64,000 nucleotides of DNA from Sepiola atlantica (Eukaryota; Mollusca; Cephalopoda; Sepiida; Sepiolidae): the NCBI GenBank assembly GCA_963556195.1, contig CAUVYP010000587.1, forward strand, positions 806,001 through 870,000, given 5' to 3'. This document shows, piece after piece, positions 49,984 through 61,321 of the stretch. Made by a program: the position numbers and the translations under genes. Position 1 is the first letter of the stretch, and each line of letters opens with the position of its first letter. Under the pieces are notes generated by a model. That model saw only the letters and a list, made by a program, of their open reading frames with translations, made no database searches and was not told where the DNA came from.

Positions 49984-51845
49984 TTAGCGCGTTTTAAAGT
50001 TGATATCGCTTTTGTTTATAACTTCCACATTTATTCGAATTGTGCAACGAAACTTTGTAGACAACCGCGGCGACACATTTTCTACTGAAGTACCAAGTTT
50101 CAGAAGTGCAGCTCTTGTACTGGTGGAGATATGTCGATACAAACTGAATACGCAAAACATCAACAAAATTTAGCGCGTTTTAAAGTTGATATCGCTTTTG
50201 TTTATAACTTCCACATTTATTCGAATTGTGCAACGAAACTTTGCAGACAACCGCGGAGACACATTTACTACTGAAGTACCAAGTTTCAGAAGTACAGCTC
50301 TTGCACTGCCGGAGATATGTCGATACAAACTGAATACGCAAAACATCAACAAAATTTAGCGCGTTTTAAAGTTGATATCGCTTTTGTTTATAACTTCCAC
50401 ATTTATTCGAATTGTGCCACGAAACTTTGCAGACAGTCGCGGATACCCCTTTTCTACTGAAGTACCAAGTTTCAGAAGTGCAGCTCTTGTACTGCCGGAG
50501 ACATGTCGATACAAACTGAATACGCAAAACATCAACAAAATTAAGGTCGTTTTAAAGTTGATATCGCTTTTGTTTATAACTTCCACATTTATTCGAATTG
50601 TGAAACGAAACTTTGCAGACAGTCGCGGAGAGGCGTTCTCTACTACAGTACCAAGTTTCAGAAGTGCAGCTCTTGTACTGCCGGAGATATGTCGATACAA
50701 ACTGAATACGCAAAACATCAACAAAATTTAGCGTATTTTAAAGTTGATACCGCTTTTGTTGATAACTTCCACATTTATTCGAATTGTGCAACGAAACTTT
50801 GCAGACAGTCGCGGATAGGCCTTTTCTACTGAAGTACCAAGTTTCAGAAGTGCAGCTCTTGTACTGCCGGAGGTATGTCGATACAAACTGAATACGCAAA
50901 ACATCAACAAAATTTAGCGCGTTTTAAAGTTGATATCGCTTTTGTTTATAACTTCCACATTTATTCGAATTGTGCAAAGATACTTTGCAGACAGTCGCGG
51001 ATAGGCCTTTTCTACTGAAGTACCAAGTTTCAGAAGTGCAGCTCTTGTACTGCCGGAGGTATGTCGATACAAACTGAATACGCAAAACATCAACAAAATT
51101 TAGCGCGTTTTAAAGTTGATATCGCTTTTGTTTATAACTTCCACATTTATTCGAATTGTGCAAAGATACTTTGTAGACAACCGCGCTGACACATTTTCTC
51201 TACTGAAGTACCAAGTTTCAAGAATGCAGCTAGTGTACTGCCGGAGATATGTCGATACAAACTTAATACGCAAAACATCAACAAAATTTAGCGCGTTTTA
51301 AAGTTGATATGGCTTTTGTTTATAACTTCCACATTTATTCGAATTGTGCACCGAAACTTTGCAGACAACCGCGGAGACACATTTTCTACTGAAGTACCAA
51401 GTTTCAGAAGTGCAGCTTTTGTACTGCCGGAGATATGTCGATACAAACTGAATACGCAAAACATCAACAAAATTTAGCGCGTTTTAAAGTTGATATCGCT
51501 TTTGTTTATAACTTCCACATTTATTCGAATTGTGCAACGAAACTTTGCAGACAACCGCGGAGACACATTTTCTACTGAAGTACCAAGTTTCAGAAGTACA
51601 GCTCTTGCACTGCCGGAGATATGTCGATACAAACTGAATACGCAAAACATCAACAAAATTTAGCGCGTTTTAAAGTTGATATCGCTTTTGTTTATAACTT
51701 CCACATTTATTCGAATTGTGCAACGAAACTTTGCAGACAGTCGCGGAGAGGCCTTTACTACTACAGTACCAAGTTTCAGAAGTGCAGCTCTTGTCTTGCC
51801 GGAGATATGTCGATACAAACTGAATACGCAAAACATCAACAAAAT
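49984..51845. repeat. Rearranged unit T-V-D-B-P-(F/P)-F-G-V-B (1,862 bp)
   Basis: The front T-V-D-B (49984, 50170, 50356, 50542) resembles the modules at 23571 and 28408, including the taaggtcg junction near 50542. It then runs into P (50728), an F/P chimera (50914), F (51100, 188 bp with cattttctctactg), G (51288), V (51474) and B (51660). Confidence 0.88.
50914..51099. repeat. Chimeric monomer: F head, P tail
   Basis: It starts with the F signature gcaaagatacttt and switches to gcagacagtcgcggatagg and the ggaggtatg tail of P, between monomer positions of about 70 and 76. It lies between a P and an F, where canonical units have P directly followed by F; this is the one-monomer gain expected from an F to P crossover. 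Confidence 0.9.
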
Positions 51846-53518
51846 TTAGCGCGTTTTAAAGTTGATATCGCTTTTGTTTATAACTTCCACATTTATTCGA
51901 ATTGTGCAACGAAACTTTGTAGACAACCGCGGTGAAACATTTTCTACTGAAGTACCCAGTTTCAGCAGTGCGGCTCTTGTACTGGTGGAGATATGTCGAT
52001 ACAAACTGAATACGCAAAACATCAACAAAATTTAGCGCGTTTTAAAGTTGATATCGCTTTTGTTTATAACTTCCACATTTATTCGAATTGTGCCACGAAA
52101 CTTTGCAGACAGTCGCGGATAGGCCTTTTCTACTGAAGTACCAAGCTTCAGAAGTGCAGCTCTTGTACTGCCGAGGATATGTCGATACAAACTGAATACG
52201 CAAAACATCAACAAAATTTAGCGCGTTTTAAAGTTGATATCGCTTTTGTTGATAACTTCCACATTTATTCGAATTGTGCAACAAAACTTTGCGGACAGTC
52301 GCGGATAGGCCTTTTCTACTGAAGTACCAAGCTTCAGAAGTGCAGCTCTTGTACTGCCGGAGATATGTCGATACAAACTGAATACGCAAAACATCAACAA
52401 AATTTAGCGCGTTTTAAAGTTGATATCGCTTTTGTTTATAACTTCCACATTATTCGAATTGTGCTACGAAACTTGGCAGACAGTCGCGGATAGGCCTTTT
52501 CTACTGAAGTACCAAGTTTCAGAAGTGCAGCTCTTGTACTGCCGGAGATATGTCGATACAAACTGAATACGCAAAACATCAACAAAATTTAGCGTATTTT
52601 AAAGTTGATACCGCTTTTGTTGATAACTTCCACATTTATTCGAATTGTGCAACGAAACTTTACAGACAGTCGCGGATAGGCCTTTTCTACTGAAGTACCA
52701 AGTTTATGAAGTGCAGCTCTTGTACTGCCGGAGGTATGTCGATACAAACTGAATACGCAAAACATCAACAAAATTTAGCGCGTTTTAAAGTTGATATCGC
52801 TTTTGTTTATAACTTCCACATTTATTCGAATTGTGCAAAGATACTTTGTAGACAACCGCGCTGACACATTTTCTACTGAAGTACCAAGTTTCAAGAATGC
52901 AGCTAGTGTACTGCCGGAGATATGTCGATACAAACTGAATACGCAAAACATCAACAAAATTTAGCGCGTTTTAAAGTTGATATCGCTTTTGTTTATAACT
53001 TCCACATTTATTCGAATTGTGCAACGAAACTTTGCAGACAACCGCGGAGACACATTTTCTACTGAAGTACCAAGTTTCAGAAGTGCAGCTCTTGTACTGC
53101 CGGAGATATGTCGATACAAACTGAATACGCAAAACATCAACAAAATTTAGCGCGTTTTAAAGTTGATATCGCTTTTGTTTATAACTTCCACATTTATTCG
53201 AATTGTGCAACGAAACTTTGCAGACAACCGCGGAGACACATTTTCTACTGAAGTACCAAGTTTCAGAAGTACAGCTCTTGCACTGCCGGAGATATGTCGA
53301 TACAAACTGAATACGCAAAACATCAACAAAATTTAGCGCGTTTTAAAGTTGATATCGCTTTTGTTTATAACTTCCACATTTATTCGAATTGTGCAACGAA
53401 ACTTTGCAGACAGTCGCGGAGAGGCTTTTTCTACTACAGTACCAAGTTTCAGAAGTGCAGCTCTTGTCTTGCCGGAGATATGTCGATACAAACTGAATAC
53501 GCAAAACATCAACAAAAT
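51846..53518. repeat. Last 9-mer HOR T-C-H-I-P-F-G-V-B (1,673 bp)
   Basis: The starts are 51846, 52032, 52218, 52404 (I, 185 bp, ccacattattcg), 52589, 52775, 52961, 53147 and 53333. The C (near 52144) and H (near 52328) monomers carry the last AAGCTT sites I noticed. Downstream the order changes. Confidence 0.9.
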
Positions 53519-55375
53519 TTAGCGCGTTTTGAAGTTGATATCGCTTTTGTTTATAACTTCCACATTTATTCGAATTGTGCGACGAAACTTTGTAGACAAC
53601 CGCGGTGACACATTTTCTACTGAAGTACCAAGTTTCAGAAGTGCAGCTCTTGTACTGGTGGAGATATGTCGATACAAACTGAATACGCAAAACATCAACA
53701 AAATTTAGCGCGTTTTAAAGTTGATATCGCTTTTGTTTATAACTTCCACATTTATTCGAATTGTGCCACGAAACTTTGCAGACAGTCGCGGATAGGCCTT
53801 TTCTACTGAAGTACCAAGTTTCAGAAGTGCAGCTCTTGTACTGCCGGAGGTATGTCGATACAAACTTAATACGCAAAACATCAACAAAATTTAGCGCGTT
53901 TTAAAGTTGATATCGCTTTTGTTTATAACTTCCACATTTATTCGAATTGTGCAACGAAACTTTGCAGACAGTCGCGGATAAGCCTTTTCTACTGAAGTAC
54001 CAAGTTTCAGAAGTGCAGCTCTTGTACTGCCGGAGATATGTCGATACAAACTGAATACGCAAAACATCAACAAAATTAATGGCGTTTTAAAGTTGATATC
54101 GCTTTTGTTTATAACTTCCACATTTATTCGAATTGTGCAACGAAACTTTGCAGACAACCGCGGAGACACATTTACTACTGAAGTACCAAGTTTCAGAAGT
54201 GCAGCTCTTGTACTGCCGGAGATATGTCGATACAACCTTAATACTGAAAACATCAACAAAATTTAGCGCGTTTAAAGCTGATATCGCTTTTGTTTATAAC
54301 ATCCACATTTATTCGAATTGTGCCACGAAACTTTGCAGACAGTCGCTTTAGGCCTTTTCTACTGAAGTACCAAGTTTCAGAAGTGCAGCTCTTGTACTAC
54401 CGGAGATATTTCGATACAAACTTAATACGCAAAACATCAACAAAATTTAGCGCGTTTTAAAGTTGATATCGCTTTTGTTTATAACTTCCACATTTATTCG
54501 AATTGTGCAACGAAACTTTGCAGACAGTCGCGGATAAGCCTTTTCTACTTAAGTACTTAGTTTCAGAAGTGCAGCTCTTGTACTGCCGGAGATATGTCGA
54601 TACAAACTGAATACGCAAAACATCAACAAAATTTAGCGCGTTTTAAAGTTGATATCGCTTTTGTTTATAACTTCCACATTTATTCGAATTGTGCAATACA
54701 CTTTGCAGACAACCGCGGAGACACATTTTCTACTGAAGTACCAAGTTTCAGAAGTGCAGCTCTTGTACTGCCGGAGATATGTCGATACAAACTGAATACG
54801 CAAAACATCAACAAAATTTAGCGCGTTTTAAAGTTGATATCGCTTTTGTTTATAACTTCCACATTTATTCGAATTGTGCCACGAAACTTTGCAGACAGTC
54901 GCGGATACCCCTTTTCTACTGAAGTACCAAGTTTCAGAAGTGCAGCTCTTGTACTGCCGGAGATATGTCAATACAAACTGAATACGCAAAACATCAACAA
55001 AATTTAGGTCGTTTTAAAGTTGATATCGCTTTTGTTTATAACTTCCACATTTATTCGAATTGTGCCACGAAACTTTGCAGACAGTCGCGGATACCCCTTT
55101 TCTACTGAAATACCAAGTCTCAGAAGTGCAGCTCTTGTACTGCCGGAGATATGTCGATACAAACTGAATACGCAAAACATCAACAAAATTTAGGTCGTTT
55201 TAAAGTTGATATCGCTTTTGTTTATTACTTCCACATTTATTCGAATTGTGCCACGAAACTTTGCAGACAGTCGCCGTTAGGCCTTTTCTACTGAAGTACC
55301 AAGTGTCAGAAGTGCAGCTCTTGTACTGCCGGAGATATGTCGATACAAACTGAATACGAAAAACATCAACAAAAT
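53519..55375. repeat. 10-mer HOR, copy 1 (1,857 bp)
   Basis: T (53519), C with a ggaggtatg tail (53705), X (53891, gcggataagcc), E (54077, taatggcg head, ctgaaaacatc), J-like (54263, 185 bp, aacatccac), X (54448, cttaagtacttag), E (54634, 185 bp, gcaatacac), D (54819), D (55004, gtctcag) and K (55190, gtgtcag, acgaaaaac). The length is 10 x 186 minus 3, from its three short monomers. Confidence 0.9.
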
Positions 55376-57232
55376 TTAGCGCGTTTTAAAGTTGATATCG
55401 CTTTTGTTTATAACTTCCACATTTATTCGAATTGTGCGACGAAACTTTGTAGACAACCGCGGTGACACATTTTCTACTGAAGTACCAAGTTTCAGAAGTG
55501 CAGCTCTTGTACTGGTGGAGATATGTCGATACAAACTGAATACGCAAAACATCAACAAAATTTAGCGCGTTTTAAAGTTGATATCGCTTTTGTTTATAAC
55601 TTCCACATTTATTCGAATTGTGCCACGAAACTTTGCAGACAGTCGCGGATAGGCCTTTTCTACTGAAGTACCAAGTTTCAGAAGTGCAGCTCTTGTACTG
55701 CCGGAGGTATGTCGATACAAACTTAATACGCAAAACATCAACAAAATTTAGCGCGTTTTAAAGTTGATATCGCTTTTGTTTATAACTTCCACATTTATTC
55801 GAATTGTGCAACGAAACTTTGCAGACAGTCGCGGATAAGCCTTTTCTACTGAAGTACCAAGTTTCAGAAGTGCAGCTCTTGTACTGCCGGAGATATGTCG
55901 ATACAAACTGAATACGCAAAACATCAACAAAATTAATGGCGTTTTAAAGTTGATATCGCTTTTGTTTATAACTTCCACATTTATTCGAATTGTGCAACGA
56001 AACTTTGCAGACAACCGCGGAGACACATTTACTACTGAAGTACCAAGTTTCAGAAGTGCAGCTCTTGTACTGCCGGAGATATGTCGATACAACCTTAATA
56101 CTGAAAACATCAACAAAATTTAGCGCGTTTAAAGCTGATATCGCTTTTGTTTATAACATCCACATTTATTCGAATTGTGCCACGAAACTTTGCAGACAGT
56201 CGCTTTAGGCCTTTTCTACTGAAGTACCAAGTTTCAGAAGTGCAGCTCTTGTACTACCGGAGATATTTCGATACAAACTTAATACGCAAAACATCAACAA
56301 AATTTAGCGCGTTTTAAAGTTGATATCGCTTTTGTTTATAACTTCCACATTTATTCGAATTGTGCAACGAAACTTTGCAGACAGTCGCGGATAAGCCTTT
56401 TCTACTTAAGTACTTAGTTTCAGAAGTGCAGCTCTTGTACTGCCGGAGATATGTCGATACAAACTGAATACGCAAAACATCAACAAAATTTAGCGCGTTT
56501 TAAAGTTGATATCGCTTTTGTTTATAACTTCCACATTTATTCGAATTGTGCAATACACTTTGCAGACAACCGCGGAGACACATTTTCTACTGAAGTACCA
56601 AGTTTCAGAAGTGCAGCTCTTGTACTGCCGGAGATATGTCGATACAAACTGAATACGCAAAACATCAACAAAATTTAGCGCGTTTTAAAGTTGATATCGC
56701 TTTTGTTTATAACTTCCACATTTATTCGAATTGTGCCACGAAACTTTGCAGACAGTCGCGGATACCCCTTTTCTACTGAAGTACCAAGTTTCAGAAGTGC
56801 AGCTCTTGTACTGCCGGAGATATGTCAATACAAACTGAATACGCAAAACATCAACAAAATTTAGGTCGTTTTAAAGTTGATATCGCTTTTGTTTATAACT
56901 TCCACATTTATTCGAATTGTGCCACGAAACTTTGCAGACAGTCGCGGATACCCCTTTTCTACTGAAATACCAAGTCTCAGAAGTGCAGCTCTTGTACTGC
57001 CGGAGATATGTCGATACAAACTGAATACGCAAAACATCAACAAAATTTAGGTCGTTTTAAAGTTGATATCGCTTTTGTTTATTACTTCCACATTTATTCG
57101 AATTGTGCCACGAAACTTTGCAGACAGTCGCCGTTAGGCCTTTTCTACTGAAGTACCAAGTGTCAGAAGTGCAGCTCTTGTACTGCCGGAGATATGTCGA
57201 TACAAACTGAATACGAAAAACATCAACAAAAT
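55376..57232. repeat. 10-mer HOR, copy 2 (1,857 bp)
   Basis: Every monomer of 53519-55375 recurs in order at an offset of 1,857 bp, including all the private sites (cttaagtacttag, gcaatacac, gtcaatac, gtctcag, acgaaaaac). The one difference I noticed is the T head, gttttaaag here against gttttgaag near 53530. Confidence 0.93.
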
Positions 57233-57790
57233 TTAGCGCGTTTTAAAGTTGATATCGCTTTTGTTTATAACTTCCACATTTATTCGAATTGTGCAACGAA
57301 ACTTTGCAGACAGTCGCGGATAGGCCTTTTCTACTGAAGTACCAAGTTTCAGAAGTACAGCTCTTACACTGCCGGAGATATGTCGATACAAACTGAATAC
57401 GCAAAACATCAACAAAATTTAGGTCGTTTTAAAGTTGATATCGCTTTTGTTTATAACTTCCACATTTATTCGAATTGTGCCACGAAACTTTGCAGACAGT
57501 CGCGGATAGGCCTTTTCTACTGAGGTACCAAGTTTCAGAAGTGCAGCTCTTGTACTGCCGGAGATATGTCGATACAAACTGAATTCGCAAAACATCAACA
57601 AAATTTAGCGCGTTTTAAAGTTGATATCGCTTTTGTTTATAACTTCCACATTTATTCGAATTGTGCAACGATACTTTGCAGACAACCGCGGAGACACATT
57701 TTCCACTGAAGTACTAAGTTTCAGAAGTACAGCTCTTGCACTGCCGGAGATATGTCGATACAAACTGAATACGCAAAACATCAACAAAAT

Positions 57791-57975
57791 TTAGCGCGTT
57801 TAAAGCTGATATCGCTTTTGTTTATAACTTCCACATTTATTCGAATTGTGCCACGAAACTTTGCAGACAGTCGCGGAGAGGCCTTTTCTACTGAAGTACT
57901 CAGTTTCAGAAGTGCAGCTCTTGTACTGCCGGAGATATGTCGATACAAACTGAATACGCAAAACATCAACAAAAT
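57791..57975. repeat. Chimeric monomer: D head, S tail
   Basis: The head has the D one-base deletion (cgtttaaagctg) and gccacg; the rest is S (gcggagaggcc, agtactcag). It precedes Ti, as S does in the K-D-S-Ti tetramer, so one monomer appears lost by a D to S crossover. Confidence 0.85.
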
Positions 57976-58161
57976 TTAGCGCGTTTTAAAGTTGATATCG
58001 CTTTTGTTTATAACTTCCACATTTATTCGAATTGTGCAACGAAACTTTGTAGACAACCGCGGTGACACATTTTCTACTGAGGTAATAAGTTTCAGAAGTG
58101 CCGCTCTTGTACTGGTGGAGATATGTCGATACAAACTGAATACGCAAAACATCAACAAAAT

Positions 58162-58347
58162 TTAGCGCGTTTTAAAGTTGATATCGCTTTTGTTTATAAC
58201 TTCCACATTTATTCGAATTGTGCAACGAAACTTGGCAGACAGTCGCGGATAGGCCTTTTCTACTGAAGTACCAAGTTTCAGAAGTGCAGCTCTTGTACTG
58301 CCGGAGATATGTCGATACAAACTGAATACGCAAAACATCAACAAAAT
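58162..58347 (+). repeat. Representative near-consensus monomer with landmarks
   Basis: This copy is close to the apparent consensus and serves as a reference. Landmarks in monomer coordinates are: ttagcgcg at 1-8, TTTAAA at 10-15, the palindrome GATATC at 19-24, the palindrome TTCGAA at 51-56, the diagnostic core agtcgcggatagg from about 80, a conserved cttttctact near 94-103, gtttcagaag near 114-123, gccggagatatgtcg near 139-153, and an A-rich tail from about 156 to 186. Positions 1-62 and 146-186 are largely shared by all subfamilies; 63-145 carry most subfamily-specific differences. Confidence 0.85.
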
Positions 58348-61321
58348 TTAGCGCGTTTTAAAGTTGATATCGCTTTTGTTGATAACTTCCACATTTATTC
58401 GAATTGTGCAACGAAACTTTGCAGACACTCGCGGATAGGCCTTTTCTACTGAAGTACCAAGTTTCAAAAGTGCAGCTCTTGTACTGCCGGAGATATGTCG
58501 ATACAAACTGAATACGCAAAACATCAACAAAATTTAGCGCGTTTTAAAGTTGATATCGCTTTTGTTTATAACTTCCACATTTATTCGAATTGTGCAACGA
58601 AACTTTGCAGACAGTCGCGGAGAGGCCTTTTCTACTGAAGTACTCAGTTTCAGAAGTGCAGCTCTTGTACTGCCGGAGATATGTCGATACAAACTGAATA
58701 CGCAAAACATCAACAAAATTTAGCGCGTTTTAAAGTTGATATCGCTTTTGTTTATAACTTCCACATTTATTCGAATTGTGCAACGAAACTTTGTAGACAA
58801 CCGCGGTGACACATTTTCTACTGAAGTAATAAGTTTCAGAAGTGCCGCTCTTGTACTGGTGGAGATATGTCGATACAAACTGAATACGCAAAACATCAAC
58901 AAAATTTAGCGCGTTTTAAAGTTGATATCGCTTTTGTTTATAACTTCCACATTTATTCGAATTGTGCAACGAAACTTTGCAGACAACCGCGGAGACACAT
59001 TTTCTACTGAAGTACCAAGTTTCAGAAGTACAGCTCTTGCACTGCCGGAGATATGTCGATACAAACTGAATACGCAAAACATCAAACAAATTTAGCGCGT
59101 TTTAAAGTTGATATCGCTTTTGTTTATAACTTCCACATTTATTCGAATTGTGCAACGAAACTTTGCAGACAGTCGCGGAGAGGCTTTTTCTACTACAGTA
59201 CCAAGTTTCAGAAGTGCAGCTCTTGTCTTGCCGGAGATATGTCGATACAAACTGAATACGCAAAACATCAACAAAATTTAGCGCGTTTTGAAGTTGATAT
59301 CGCTTTTGTTTATAACTTCCACATTTATTCGAATTGTGCGACGAAACTTTGTAGACAACCGCGGTGACACATTTTCTACTGAAGTACCAAGTTTCAGAAG
59401 TGCAGCTCTTGTACTGGTGGAGATATGTCGATACAAACTGAATACGCAAAACATCAACAAAATTTAGCGCGTTTTAAAGTTGATATCGCTTTTGTTTATA
59501 ACTTCCACATTTATTCGAATTGTGCCACGAAACTTGGCAGACAGTCGCGGATACGCCTTTTCTACTGAAGTACCAAGTGTCAGAAGTGCAGCTCTTGTAC
59601 TGCCGGAGATATGTCGATACAAACTGAATACGAAAAACATCAACAAAATTTAGCGCGTTTTAAAGTTGATATCGCTTTTGTTTATAACTTCCACATTTAT
59701 TCGAATTGTGCCACGAAACTTTGCAGACAGTCGCGGATAGGCCTTTTCTACTGAAGTACCAAGTTTAAGAAGTGCAGCTCTTGTACTGCCGGAGATATGT
59801 CGATACAAACTGAATACGCAAAACATCAACAAAATTTAGCGCGTTTTAAAGTTGATATCGCTTTTGTTTATAACTTCCACATTTATTCGAATTGTGCAAC
59901 GAAACTTTGCAGACAACCGCGGAGACACATTTTCTACTGAAGTACCAAGTTTCAGAAGTGCAGCTCTTGTACTGCCGGAGATATGTCGATACAAACTGAA
60001 TACGCAAAACATCAACAAACTTTAGCGCGTTTTAAAGTTGATATCGCTTTTGTTTATAACTTCCACATTTATTCGAATTGTGCAACGAAACTTTGCAGAC
60101 AACCGCGGAGACACATTTTGCTACTGAAGTACCAAGTTTCAGAAGTGCAGCTCTTGTACTGCCGGAGGTATGTCGATACAAACTGAATACGCAAAACATC
60201 AAAAAAATTTAGCGCGTTTTAAAGTTGATATCGCTTTTGTTTATAACTTCCACATATATTCGAATTGTGCAACGAAACTTTGTAGACAACCGCGGTGACA
60301 CATTTTCTACTGAAGTACCAAGTTTCAGAAGTGCAGCTCTGGTACTGCGGGAGATATCTCGATACAAACTTAATACGCAAAACATCAACAAAATTTAGCG
60401 CGTTTAAAGCTGATATCGCTTTTGTTTATAACTTCCACATTTATTCGAATTGTGCCACGAAACTTTGCAGACAGTCGCGGATAGGCCTTTTCTACTGAAG
60501 TACCAAGTTTCAGAAGTGCAGCTCTTGTACTGCCGGAGATATTTCGATACAAACTTAATACGCAAAACATCAACAAAATTTAGCGCGTTTTAAAGTTGAT
60601 ATCGCTTTTGTTTATAACTTCCACATTTATTCGAATTGTGCAACGAAACTTTGCAGACAGTCGCGGATAAGCCTTTTCTACTTAAGTACTTAGTTTCAGA
60701 AGTGCAGCTCTTGTACTGCCGGAGATATGTCGATACAAACTGAATACGCAAAACATCAACAAAATTAATGGCGTTTTAAAGTTGATATCGCTTTTGTTTA
60801 TAACTTCCACATTTATTCGAATTGTGCAACGAAACTTTGCAGACAACCGCGGAGACACATTTACTACTGAAGTACCAAGTTTCAGAAGTGCAGCTCTTGT
60901 ACTGCCGGAGATATGTCGATACAACCTTAATACTGAAAACATCAACAAAATTTAGCGCGTTTAAAGCTGATATCGCTTTTGTTTATAACATCCACATTTA
61001 TTCGAATTGTGCCACGAAACTTTGCAGACAGTCGCGGATAGGCCTTTTCTACTGAAGTACCAAGTTTCAGAAGTGCAGCTCTTGTACTGCCGGAGATATT
61101 TCGATACAAACTTAATACGCAAAACATCAACAAAATTTAGCGCGTTTTAAAGTTGATATCGCTTTTGTTTATAACTTCCACATTTATTCGAATTGTGCAA
61201 CACACTTTGCAGACAACCGCGGAGACACATTTTCTACTGAAGTACCAAGTTTCAGAAGTGCAGCTCTTGTACTGCCGGAGATATGTCGATACAAACTGAA
61301 TACGCAAAACATCAACAAAAT
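58348..61321. repeat. 16-mer HOR, copy 1 (2,974 bp)
   Basis: The order is C (58348, gacactcgcgg, ttcaaaagtg), S, Ti, V, B, T, C, C, E, E (60022, 187 bp, ttttgctactg), T (60209), C-like (60395, 185 bp), X (60580), E (60766), C-like (60952, 185 bp) and E (61137, 185 bp, gcaacacac). Private sites such as catcaaacaaattt near 59083 and catcaaaaaaattt near 60200 recur in copy 2. The length is 16 x 186 plus 1 minus 3. Confidence 0.93.

Larger units (their letters stand above)
57233..58347. repeat. Mixed monomers between the 10-mer and the 16-mer
   Basis: C-like with an acagctcttacactg tail (57233), C (57419), E with a V-like tail (57605), a D/S chimera (57791, 185 bp), Ti (57976) and C (58162). The first of these also looks mixed (C front, V- or K-like end). 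Types of the left-hand tetramer zone reappear here. Confidence 0.8.

Noticed and set aside
58210..58220. RNA polymerase III B box around ATTCGAATTG, which might indicate a tRNA-derived SINE
   Set aside because: Only the central TTCGAAT fits; the flanking GG and CC are missing, no A box lies at a suitable distance upstream, and there is no poly(A) tail or target-site duplication.
58215..58232. CENP-B box on the reverse strand (TTTCGTTGCACAATTCG)
   Set aside because: The first eight bases fit the human box (YTTCGTTG), but the essential CGGG at the other end is absent, and several subfamilies have lost even TTCGTTG. A diverged binding site for another centromere protein is possible but not shown.
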